From positions 125,454,831 to 125,518,830 of the forward strand of contig CM037585.1 of NCBI GenBank assembly GCA_021018995.1: a stretch of 64,000 nucleotides of DNA. Reading direction: 5' to 3'. Made by a program: the position numbers and the translations under genes. Under the pieces are notes generated by a model. That model was not told where the DNA came from, did not search any database, and saw nothing but the letters and a program-made list of their open reading frames with translations. Origin of the DNA: Chloranthus sessilifolius. Taxonomy: Eukaryota > Streptophyta > Magnoliopsida > Chloranthales > Chloranthaceae. Of the stretch, positions 34,311 to 44,262 are shown piece by piece (the first letter of the stretch is position 1; every line of letters starts with the position of its first letter).

Positions 34311-34621
34311 GTCATGAGTAGTGTCGTAGTATAGATCTCTAAGTTGACGACTTGGATCTTGCGTCTCTGAATCACCTAAAAAAAATTAATGTATTAAAGA
34401 GTAATTATAATGTAAAGAAAATCACGATTTATAAATTATACAAACTCATTTACCCGGTGGACCCCCTTCATACTCTACATAGGCTGAAGAAAAAATGAAA
34501 TATTAACAAATTAATTTAATTTCATCATAATAAATTAATAGGTTAACATTATAGAGAACTAAATTCTATGAAGCATAACCTTCAAATATAAATAAAATAA
34601 TCAATATTACCTTGAAATATT
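34311..34621 (-). pseudogene. hAT transposase, copy B, C-terminal exons
   Basis: Mirror of 31925-32311 in copy A: DEIFQGN at the LINE junction, the YVEYEGGPPG piece near 34455-34480, and the last exon near 34311-34380 ending in YYDTTHDD and a stop. Separated from the rest of the transposase by the LINE. Confidence 0.75.
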
Positions 34622-34750
34622 TCATCTTCTTTATTTTTATTTTTATCAGTAATGTAAATTAAATTGAAAGGCAGCAAGGCGCTGAAAGACCAATACAACG
34701 ACACAACCAAAAAAGAAAGGGGGCCAAAAGCCACCGAAGACATCAGGCAT

Positions 34751-35374
34751 TTAGCCCGGATCCCATAAGTAGGACGCCTCTCTAGGGACATTCCCTCCCC
34801 TCCCCACCCAGAACCACACCAGGTCTTTGACCGACCTCATGATCATCCCAATCGGGCGTCTTCTGTGCTCAAAAATCCGGAAATTCCTCTTGCACCAAAT
34901 ACTCCACAGCACCGCGAAATGGGCCGCCATCGAATATTCCCCAAGCTGCCCCTCAACTTTGATGGCCTCCCAAATCAGAAAATGGTCGTAAGGCAAAGCC
35001 GACATAACCCAGCTCAAACGAAAGGAGCTGATGACAATGTTTCAAATCTCATTCGCCACCCTACAATGGAGGAGAAGATGTGATACAGTCTCCTCTCCCT
35101 CGTTACACATCACGCAACAATTCAAGACCTCCTTTCCCCTTCGAATAAGTTGATCGATCATTAGGATTTTTCCTTTGAATAGGGTCCATGCAAAGAATTT
35201 GATTTTAGTTAGAATAACTTCCTTCCATAATCTTGCCCCTTGGAATCTGACCAATGGACGACACGTAAGCATTCTATAGTATGACTTAACACTGAAGATA
35301 CCATCTCTACACGGGGTCCATATCAATCGATCCTGATCATGAGGGTTCCTCTGTGCCTCATATAGGCCCTGCAT
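34751..35374 (-). pseudogene. LINE C-terminal zinc-finger-like region
   Basis: The frame 35042-35374 has KIKFFAWTLFKGKILMIDQL, then CCVMCNEGEETVSHLLLHC, the Cys/His cluster found at the end of plant L1 reverse transcriptases. The frame 34751-35017 continues with SIWCKRNFRIFE, the last conserved block before the 3' untranslated end. Confidence 0.8.
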
Positions 35375-35389
35375 CAGATTAGAGAATGA

Positions 35390-37690
35390 TGTTACCTCCT
35401 ACCTCAGAAGTCTTTTAGTCACAACGTTCCATATTCTACCCCCATTAGTTTCCGATACATAATCCATAATTCTCCCAGAGGGGTTTACAGATATGGCAAA
35501 GATGCCAGGGAATGAGGGCGGTTTGAGAGGTCCCATCTCTAACCAAGCATCCTCCCAAAATCGGATGCGTGTACCACAACCCCAATTGAATTGCAGCCCT
35601 CTGGCAAAGAGACCCCAAGTGCTGCAGATGCTTTTCCACCAATGGGAAAGTCCCCTGTGAATCATGACACTGATGCCCAATTACCCATTAGGCTTCCGTA
35701 CTTCTCACTCATCACCAATCGCCAAAGATTGTCTCTTTCCTCCACCCTCCCCGCTCTCCAGAACCACTTTCCTAGGAGAGCGATGTTGGTCCGCCTCAAG
35801 TTGCGGATGCCCAGCCCACCACAATCAACGGGTAGCTGACACGTGTCCCAATTGATAAGGTGATAACGCTTATCCAAACCTGAACCCTCCCACAGGAAGT
35901 TCCACTGAATTTGCTCGAGACGACTGAGAACCCCCATCGAGCACTTGAACATAGACATATAAAAGATGGGCAACGACGATAGGATCCCTTTGACCAGCAC
36001 AAGCCAGCCACCACTACTGACCAGCTTCCCTTTCCATGACGACAATCGTTGCTCGAACCTTTCCACAACCGGTTCCCAATCCCTAGCAGTAGGTTGCCTG
36101 AGCCCGAGGGGAAAACCCAAGTATTTAATTGGGAACTTCTCAATAGCGCAGTCAACGGTCTGTGCCAGCTCAGCCATCAAGCGCTCATCAGTTCTAATAC
36201 CGGTAATTGCAGACTTGGAGAAATTAATATGTTGCCTCGATGCAGCCTCATAAACCGAGAGTACACCAACCAAATACCTGAACTCCTGAACATCAGCCTT
36301 CCCGAAAATAATGGTGTCATCCACAAATTGGAGATGCGAAATGAATCTCCCTTGCGTGCCCACATTAATCCCGGTAATGAGGTTTCACTACCTGGCTCGC
36401 AAAATGAGCCCCGACAACGCTTCGCCAACCACATTGAAAAGGAAGGGAGATAATGAATCCCCTTGGCGGAGACCTCTGGAGGTCTTAAGATATCCCGTCG
36501 GGGTACCATTGATCAAGACCGAGAACCAAGCCGAGGAGTAGCACCCCCTCATCCATCTCCTTCAGGTAGTTCCAAACCCCAATCGGCCAAGCATGTAGTC
36601 TAAACAATCCCAACTGATCCGATCATACGCTTTTTCCATATCTATTTCCATATGGCCGCCAGTCGCCGATCAGTCGCCGATCATGATATGCCGAGTGTAC
36701 GGTCTCTTGAGCCACCACAACCAAATAGACCAGCTATCTGCCCCTCACAAACGCACATTGATTTTCCAAAATAATCAAACTCATAACAGGTTTAAGTCTA
36801 TTGGCTAAGACCTTAGCAATAATTTTATTAAGACAGTTCGTAAGGCAAATCGGCTTGAAGTCGACAATGTCATCAGCCACCACCTTTGGAATGAGGGAGA
36901 TGAAAGTAGAGTTTAGGCTCCTCCCGATGAACCCAAAAGCGTGGAACTCTCGCATAGCATCCATCAGATCCGCCTTGATGATAGACCAAAAAAATATGAA
37001 GAATTCCATCGTGAAGCCATCGGGTCCTGATGCTTTATTTTTGGCCCCAAACCCGATTACTCTCCACACCTCTTCCTCACTAATCTATTGTTCCATACTC
37101 AGCCGATCCTCCTCAGCGATAGACCAAAAAGATAGCCCATCCAATTGGGGTCAGGGCAGACCATCATCCATGTACATCTTCCTATAGAACGACACAATGT
37201 TCTCCTTGACCTGATCCTCCTCCGAATAATTCACCCCACCCACGGTAATGTTGCCTAAGTAGTTCGCTTTGCTCCTCACATTGGCGACAGCATGGAAATA
37301 CTTGGTATTGGCATCCCCCTCCTTGAGCTATCTGACCCTAGATTTTTGCCTCCAGCTTACCTCCTCGGCCCTGCACACACTATTGAACTCGGTTTTTTTG
37401 CAGTATCTTTCCACGCGCACAACCGCCGTGAGATTTCTTAGTTCCTCTACATTGTCCAATTCCTGCAACCGCACTAACAGAGCTTCTTTCTTGATCTGTA
37501 CCAAGCCATACACATCTTTATTCCATAGTTTACTTTTCTGTTTAGCCCGCTGTAGTTTGGAGATGAATCTGAATGTTGTCGTCCCTATGGTAGTCGGTTC
37601 ACTCCACCAAACTGGTACCAACGCTTGATACCCCTCATCCATCAACCACATGTTTTCGAAACGGAAGGGAATCGGCCCTTTCCCGCGCGA
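35390..37690 (-). pseudogene. LINE reverse transcriptase, broken frames
   Basis: Frames at 37328-37651, 36734-37069, 35662-36363 and 35399-35680 cover the polymerase. Motifs: NKASGPDGFTMEFF and LNSTFISLIPKV at the start; FKPICLTNCLNKIIAKVLANRLK; the GDSLSP-type region near 36450; and the active site HLQFVDDTIIFG. Downstream are KYLGFPLG and GGLGIRNL. At least three frame changes or stops interrupt it. The active-site FVDD motif itself is intact. Confidence 0.85.
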
Positions 37691-37693
37691 TTC

Positions 37694-38407
37694 TCAGGTC
37701 AACACCACCGACCGATGATCAGACACCGCCCTAGCTAAGCATTCTGATCTCGCTCTCAGAAATATGTCCAACCAATCCAGGTTGCACAAGAATCTGTCTA
37801 GCTTACTCAGTGAAGCATTCTCTTGCAGGTTCGACCATGTGAAGTGCGCTCTAGATAGAGGTATGTCCATCAACTCCCAATCCGATATAAAGGAGTTGAA
37901 CTCTAGCATTACATCAATATCCGGTGGTCCACCTTGCTTCTCGGAGGCCCATCTAATCACACTAAAATCCCCTCCTAGGCAGAAGGGGAGATCCCATGTG
38001 ACTGCGAGGGCAGCAAACTTCATCCAAAAATCAGGTCTGTCCCTATCATTAGTCGGCCCGTAGTTACCGGCAAGCATCCACGTTTTCCCAGATTCCTTGT
38101 TCCGAAGCACCACCGACACAGAATAGATCCCCAGTTCCTCATCCATTTTGTCAAATAACTGAGTGCCCCATGCAACTAGAATGCCCCCCGATGCGCCATC
38201 AAAATCAATACCCACCCAGTCCCACTGGTTTCCCCCAATCACCAACGTCACTTTGCACCGGTCACAACTGCCGCACTTGGTTTCCTGCAACGTAATAATG
38301 GCCGGTTTGATCGTTGCTATCACCCGTTTAACCCCTATCACCCGTTTAACCCCTGCCCGCTTGCCCCCACCACAAATACCTCCCACATTCCAAGAAAGCA
38401 TTTTCAT
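37694..38407 (-). pseudogene. LINE endonuclease domain
   Basis: A 237-codon frame starting MKMLSWNVGG. Motifs of the endonuclease/exonuclease/phosphatase fold are in order: N in SWNVGG, E in LQETKCG, the GGILVAW block, the Y-G-P of LAGNYGPTND, GGDFSVI with the catalytic Asp, TWSN with SKLDRFL, and the terminal SDHRSVVL carrying Asp and His. All expected catalytic positions look present. In LINEs this domain nicks target DNA. It is one of the best-preserved frames in the window, but the polymerase downstream is broken. Confidence 0.88.
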
Positions 38408-38459
38408 AAGTAACTATCAGAAGTCCCGCCCATACCAGAGGAAGTGGGGGTACCCCCTC

Positions 38460-39348
38460 TGACGAGGAACGTCAAGATTGAAAGCATTGAAGTTAAACCG
38501 CAACAGAATTTCAACTTCAGGAAAAAAAAAAAGTTACTGTTCACAGTGACGGACGTCCGTGATGAACAGTGATGGACGTCCGTGATTTTGCCCCCTCGCT
38601 GTCCGTAGGTCACGGACGTCCATGGACGTCATAATGAGACTTCTAATTTTGAGTTTTTTGTTGCGAAAACTTTCCTTTTTAGTGTTTTATTAGTATTAGG
38701 ACTCTTTATTTCGAATTTAATTATTGGTGGCCTATATATTGAGGCTTGTAAAGACTTTTTAGTTAGTTATTGAATATTTTGAATGCTTTTATGCTTGAAT
38801 ATTCTTTGCCTGAGATGGGTTTAGTGTGAGGCCAAGGGAGTGATTCCTAAAAGCTATTGTTATTTTTTCTATTATCTATCACTGTCTTCTTTAAATCTTT
38901 TGCCTTATTGATCCCTGCTTGTTTTTCCTACATCTTAACCTATTGATTTCTTGATCCCTAAAACCATAAATCTCTTTCCGAATCCCAAATCAAACAGAGC
39001 CCAAACTCTCTTTTCTAAGTCATAAATCAAACCACAAGCCCATTACAAAACCATACACCTATTTCCAAAGCCCTAGTTAGAGCCTACGAATCTACGTCGG
39101 ATCGAAGACGAACGCCCAAGCCTGAAAACGCTAGTGTTCTATCTCTAGTCCGATCTCGCCTCAAATCTAATAGTACCTACGCATCGGACTGGACTCAAAC
39201 TGGATCTTGCGTGATCTACCAACCTGAATTCTCTGAACCCTAAGGTATTTAAGATAGTTTTGAGATTAAGCTTGATTTAATTTTATTTAATTTCGAAAAA
39301 ATCGCATAAAATCATAATCACGCATTTTAGGGTTCCCGTCCTGCGTCA
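38460..39348 (+). mobile_element. 5' LTR of the innermost gypsy element
   Basis: TGACGAGGAACG to CCTGCGTCA. A TATA-like CCTATATATTGAGG lies near 38730. Four GACGTC words lie upstream of it at 38545-38632. Confidence 0.85.
38545..38632. promoter_or_regulatory. cluster of GGACGTCC palindromes in LTR U3
   Basis: ACGGACGTCCGTG and close variants occur four times within about 90 bases, upstream of the TATA-like box; the partner LTR has a matching set at 41080-41162. GACGTC is a core bound by plant bZIP factors, so a promoter or enhancer role is inferred. Confidence 0.6.
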
Positions 39349-39352
39349 GTTT

Positions 39353-39364
39353 TGGTATCAGAGC
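39353..39364 (+). promoter_or_regulatory. primer-binding site of the innermost gypsy element
   Basis: TGGTATCAGAGC, an exact match to the initiator-Met-tRNA site, four bases after the LTR. Confidence 0.9.
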
Positions 39365-39689
39365 CCTAGGTTTCTAGGTTAGGACATATTGTCTGTCATT
39401 TTAATTTTTATTGCATTTTATTTCATTTGTGTTCAAAAGTATGCACGTCTAGTGTTTGTTAAAATTCCTCAACTGTTGTGTGGTCCATAGAATTGTGTCT
39501 AAGTTGTGTTTGTGTCGAGTATCATGTATGAGTCACTTACACGCCACCATAAATTCCTTACCCGCCATGAAAGGGTGCTAGTCGAACGAGGGAACCACTA
39601 CACCCCAAATTTTTGGCAAAGTCCCCAAAGTCGTGATGAAACTAGAGTTAGGGGATACCCTCATCATCATTAACCTGAGTACGACCCTT

Positions 39690-40342
39690 CCGAGAAGTTT
39701 CTAAAATCTATTCGGGATGAGGTTCCAAATTTTGAGGGTCCGGCGAACCCTAAAACCTTTATAGAGTGGTTGTCTAGTGTAGATGAGTATTTTGATTGAT
39801 ATGATATACTAGATGAGTACAAAATTAGACTAGTGACAACAAAGTTTAAGGGTAATGTCGAATTTTTTTAGATTCATATAGAACTCCGTGTTGAGTTTCG
39901 TCGGAATAAACCCATCTCCACATGGGAGGATATGAAGGTGACACTTACTGAGAAGTATGCTCCTTTGGCACACCGTCACCCTCTACAGAGTTTGAGAGCC
40001 AAGACAAATAAGTGTCCTGATTGTCTTAGGTGTCAAGGGTTCGGACACTTTGCATACCAATGCCCCACAAAATTTCCCACTCCGAATTTATTGACTAAAA
40101 GAGTGAGTCCTAAGGAGCCCGAGAATAGGGAAGTAGAAGAAGTGTACGACCCTCGTATCGTGATGAGTGAAGAGGAGATGAAAGAAGCTAACGAAAGTCT
40201 CGTTTGTGTTAAAGAGACTTCTATCTCCCTTGTGGATAGTGATGTTGGGTCGAGGACGCACGAGTTCTTTGAGTCGAGTGTACTTGAATCTTCGAAGTTG
40301 GTCGAACAGAGTACGCGTGCCAATCAATTCACCTACCAATGA
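39690..40342 (+). pseudogene. gypsy gag fragment with zinc knuckle
   Basis: From about 39700 a broken frame reads FEGPANPKTFIEWLSSVDEYFD and, after stops, TWEDMKVTLTEKYAP, the capsid blocks of gypsy gag. The zinc knuckle is CPDCLRCQGFGHFAYQC (40015-40065). Here the CX2CX4HX4C pattern is complete. It lies unusually close to the TWEDMK block, so the intervening gag segment has been deleted. An acidic tail follows (NREVEEVYD). Confidence 0.7.
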
Positions 40343-40724
40343 ATCATTGGAATCAGGTGAGTTGAGTCCACATGAGTCAATAGTGTCACTTGATTTGATC
40401 ACACATGAGTCGCTAGTGTCAATAGAACCCACTAAATTTGAGTCGTTAGTGTCGCATGCACACGAGAGTATCGAGTCAGTTACATGTGAGTCGCATGCAC
40501 ATCATAGTCCCAAGTTGCATACTCCATCACATTTCGAGTCTTATTATGAGTCTCATTCCGTATTGCATGCCGAAATTAAACAAAAGATTAATTCAAGCAA
40601 CAATCACTACAAATTATCTGCTGATACTTCGATTACCGAGAGTACATGGGCCAGTGATGAACGAGCTTGCCGCTTGAGTTCTCGTAATCCCGACCGATAC
40701 GCGATCACACTTCATCGGGGATGA
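40206..40724 (+). other. open frame with repeated ESLVS motifs
   Basis: 172 codons, overlapping the gag frame in another phase. The middle is a degenerate repeat of ESLVS, ESIVS and ESIES words spaced by about 10-15 residues, encoded by a short repeated DNA word (GAGTCRNTAGTGTC). No known domain. It may be a linker between gag and the deleted polymerase. Confidence 0.4.
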
Positions 40725-41071
40725 ATTCCTTCAGGTCTGGGAGAGTTGATAAGCAACTTCAAAAATATTTGGTAGAGTGGGTTGGCGAGACGGGTTATCA
40801 GGTTCATCAAGGAGAGGTTTACCGTGTGCGTCCCGCTACAATCAACCGAGATGAGTATCATACATCACCAGGAGCCGAGATTGTTTGGGCTAGTTGCAAG
40901 GAGTTCCACTATGCGACTTTCGATACACTTGATCAGTACAACATGCGTGTTTCATCGGTGATGCAACATTTTGAGTGGAGGAGAATGGCGGGGAACATCA
41001 AGATTGAGAGCATTGAAGTTGAACCGCAACAGAATTTCAACTTCGAAAAAAAAAAAAGTTACCGTTCATAA
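40721..41071 (+). other. open frame of 116 codons, unassigned, in the pol position
   Basis: The ATG overlaps the stop of the previous frame (ATGA). The peptide is basic and aromatic at its end (MQHFEWRRMAG) and contains KYLVEWVGETGY and YRVRPATINRDEY. The last 28 codons lie within the 3' LTR, so they are not a normal C-terminus. It could be the tail of the lost integrase, or a new short protein. I do not recognise it. Confidence 0.35.
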
Positions 41072-41877
41072 TGAACAGTGGCGGACGTCCGTGATTTTGC
41101 CCCCTCACTGTCCGTAGGTCACGGACGTCCGTGGGGTACTATGGACGTCCGTAGACGTCGTGACGGGACTTCTAATTTTGAGTTTTTTGTTGCGAAAACT
41201 TTTCTTTTTAGTGTTTTATTAGTATTAGGACTCTTTATTTCGAATTTAATTATCGGTGACCTATATATTGAGGCTTGTAAAAGCTTTTTAATTAGTTATT
41301 GAATACTTTGAATGCTTTTATGCTTGAATATTCTTTGCCTGAGATGGGTTTGGTGTGAAACCAAGGGAGTGATTCCCAAAAGCTATTGTTATTTTCTCTA
41401 TTATCTATCACCGTCTACTATGAATCTTCTGCCTTATTGATCCCTGCTTGTTTTCTCTACATCTTAACCTATTGATTTCTTGATCCCTAAAACTATAAAT
41501 CCCTTTCAGAATCCCAAATCAAACAGAGCCCAAAACCCTTTTCTAAGCCATAAATCAAACCATAAGCCCATTACAAAACCATACACCTATTTCCAAAGCC
41601 CTAGTTAGAGTCTGCGAATCTACGTCGAATCGAAGACGAACGCCTAAGCCTGAAAAAAGCTAGAGCTCTATCTCTAAGCCGATCTCGCCTCAAATCTAAT
41701 AGTACTTGCGCATCGGACTGGACTCTAACTGGATCTCGCATGATCTACCAACCTGAATTCTCTGAACCATAAGGTATTTAAGATAGTTTTGAGATTAAGC
41801 TTGATTTAACTTTATTTAATTTCAACAAAATCGCATAAAATCATAATCGTGCATTTTAGGGTTCCCGTCCCGCGTGA
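40986..41877 (+). mobile_element. 3' LTR of the innermost gypsy element
   Basis: TGGCGGGGAACA to CCGCGTGA. It matches the 5' LTR with a modest number of substitutions and small indels; the GACGTC cluster is conserved with one extra 12-base insertion. Confidence 0.85.
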
Positions 41878-42096
41878 CCCCCTTCTCCAGTTCCTTTCCG
41901 ATCCGACATCCCCCATTATAACCTTGCAAGTTCCCGAGCCCCACCCCTCTTCTTCTTCTTGTTCTCTCTACGATTAACCAAGATAAACCGGAACACATTC
42001 CGTAGAGGTTGAGATAGGTATCGCTAGCGATATCGATCGTCTCATTCGGGTTGGACGCGATCTCGGGATATCCTTCAAGGACGAGGCACTTCTTTA

Positions 42097-42428
42097 TGCA
42101 ATTGATCCTTGGTGGTTGATTCAAATCCAACCAATTTTCAATTTCATCCGGCTCAAGTAAAGGAGGTTCCAGCTCTGCAACCAAATAATCTCCAGCTACG
42201 TCTATTTTCTAAGGAGATAGGATCATAACACCTCACACAATGCTCTTTCCTAAAATAATATTGAATAATCAATAATAATGAATAATAATTTAATATGAGA
42301 AATTGAGAATTAGAATGAAAAGAAGTTTAACTATACATTAAATTACCAACCTCTTTGCCAAACGTAAGTTATCATGAATGTATACAAAGTCATTGAGTCT
42401 CTGATGCTCCAATCTATTTCTTTTTTTA

Positions 42429-42473
<45 letters not shown>

Positions 42474-44262
42474 TTCAAATACACTCCAATTGCGCTCACA
42501 GCCAGATGAGTTGTAGGTTTGACTAAGGATCCATATAGCCATATGCTATAAATTTGGAGCTAAGCCCGCATACATCATCCACTAATCAGTTGTAATAAAA
42601 GATAAAGTCATAGCGATACAAATAGTATTATCAAAATTTAATTGACACTTAATAGCAAGTGGTCGTGCAAAGCACCATGTAGCCTCTCGATATAGCTTAA
42701 GTTCTTGATCAATCAGCTTTTGCACTTGGTCATTATAATCATATAACTTTTCAATACAATTAAAAACTCCATTGAAGAAACGTGGATTTGAATAATATCC
42801 AGCAGTATGCAAGGGGGTGTTTGTCCCAACATTCCTCAACAATATTTATGAAGGGCAAGTAGTCATCTTTTTTACCATTAAATGCATTTTTTATTGCTAT
42901 CTTTGCCGTAGTAAATGATTCATAGATGTAGCCCATGGTAGGCTTCACATCGCTGTAAACAAGCCGCAACACTTTCACAAGAGGTTCAGAAATCTTAAGC
43001 ACCATATTGCATGTACACCGAAAACTAGGACTTAAAATTATGTTAGTAAGAAACACACCACTACTAGCCTATGACCACTTGCAATCAATCCAGTCTTTAC
43101 TCACCACCATGCTGCGAAATCCATCTTTATTTTTCATCAGGCTTCATAATGTTAAAAAATTTGTTGCAAAACGTGTTATACCCTACCTAATCAATTCTCG
43201 ACCATCAGTATATTTCCTCATCAATGCCAACACTGTGTTATGATTATAAATAAATTTGGTTACAGCTCGTCGATTATCAACATATTTTATATAATCTAAT
43301 TTTCCAAAATCTTTAAGCATCAAATCAATGCAATGTGTTGCACAGGGGGTTCAAAATAACTTGGGAAAGTGTGCCATCAACATTCACCCTACAGCAACAT
43401 AGTTTGTTGCATTATCTGTAACAATTTGAACCACATCTTCTGGACCAACATACTCAATCACTTCCATTAATAACTGAAATAGATATTTCGCTATCGCGGA
43501 TGCATCTGTAGCATCGACTAATTTTAAAAAAATAATTCCTCTAGGACAATAAACGAGAAAATTTATTAATTTCCTTTGTTTGATATCTGTCCAACCATCA
43601 GCCATTATAGTGCACCCTGTTTCCTTCCATGCTATTCTAAATGACTCAACCATTTCCGTCACCATGTCACTCTTTTTTTTTTTAATTCGTCTTAAACCGT
43701 GATAAGATGGAGTTCTGTAACCACATCCAATTGCATCTATCATAGGAAGAAAGTAGAAAGAATTTATTGCATTCAAGCGTATACAAGCATCATACATCCA
43801 TCGCTCAATGCTCCTATCAGCATTTTCAATAACTATCTTGCTCGCCATTACACTCTTTATGCCGGGTTAAGATTCAGGAGTTGTTCTAGGGGCTAAAAAG
43901 TCTTCAATCCCTTTGCTAGTATATTTTTTACCTGTATCTATTACAATTCCTTTTCCACTATTTGTGTTTTGCTATTGACTTTGATCTACTTCATAGCCTT
44001 CTTCTTCCACTTCAATAGGGGTCGTAACCTTTTGTTTTTTGTTTTTTTCATTGGTAACATTATTCAAACTACATTCCATCTTATAACGAATATCAGGAGC
44101 GACTTTTGGACATGGAGTTATATCTCCCCTCTTATGAGCGAAGTGTTTTTTCATCTTGTGAATACCACCACCTTTAAATTCTTCGAACATAACAAGCATT
44201 TGTAGTAACCCATTTGATTTTCATGTTCTTGGATGTAATTCCAAGCGATATCTGATTTTCAA
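42097..44262 (-). pseudogene. hAT transposase, copy B, N-terminal and central part
   Basis: On the minus strand a BED-type zinc finger is visible at about 44100-44250: AWNYIQEHENQMGYYKCLLC, then GGGIHKMKKHFAHKRGD, giving the C..C..H..H pattern with one frameshift. An acidic linker follows (PIEVEEEGYEVDQ). Then the ATG-started frame at 43848 holds the DUF659 region (GCTIMADGWTD, NFLVYC, QIVTDNATNYV). The central and dimerisation regions follow in broken frames down to 42097, where a LINE is inserted. A TA microsatellite is expanded within it. Zinc finger plus DUF659 plus dimerisation is the full hAT transposase order. Confidence 0.85.
42430..42470. repeat. TA microsatellite inside hAT copy B
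   Basis: About 20 TA units. Copy A has only about five at the equivalent position (near 31583). Confidence 0.9.

Larger units (their letters stand above)
38460..41877 (+). mobile_element. innermost gypsy element, non-autonomous, two similar LTRs
   Basis: LTRs 38460-39348 and 40986-41877 are closely similar over nearly 900 bases. A primer site follows the first, and a purine-rich GTGGAGGAGA precedes the second. Flanks CCCTC (38455-38459) and CCCCC (41878-41882) could be an imperfect 5-bp duplication. The inside is only 1.64 kb: a gag fragment with a zinc knuckle and two open frames, with no protease, polymerase or integrase motif. It sits in the LINE and is the youngest insertion in the intron. 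Confidence 0.88.
34622..42096 (-). mobile_element. L1-like LINE in hAT copy B, split by a gypsy element
   Basis: On the minus strand the LINE begins at about 42096 (TGCCTCGTCC) and ends at about 34640 in an A-rich tail (AAAAATAAAAATAAAG). The target word ATAAAGAAG is present at both junctions and continuous in copy A (near 31925-31935), which fixes the insertion point. The coding order is endonuclease, reverse transcriptase, C-terminal zinc-finger region. Without the gypsy element (38460-41877) it is about 4 kb. No ORF1-like protein is seen, so the 5' part is short or deleted. Confidence 0.88.

Noticed and set aside
43969-44205. Separate small zinc-finger gene
   Set aside because: It is the BED-finger part of the hAT transposase of copy B, in frame order with the rest.
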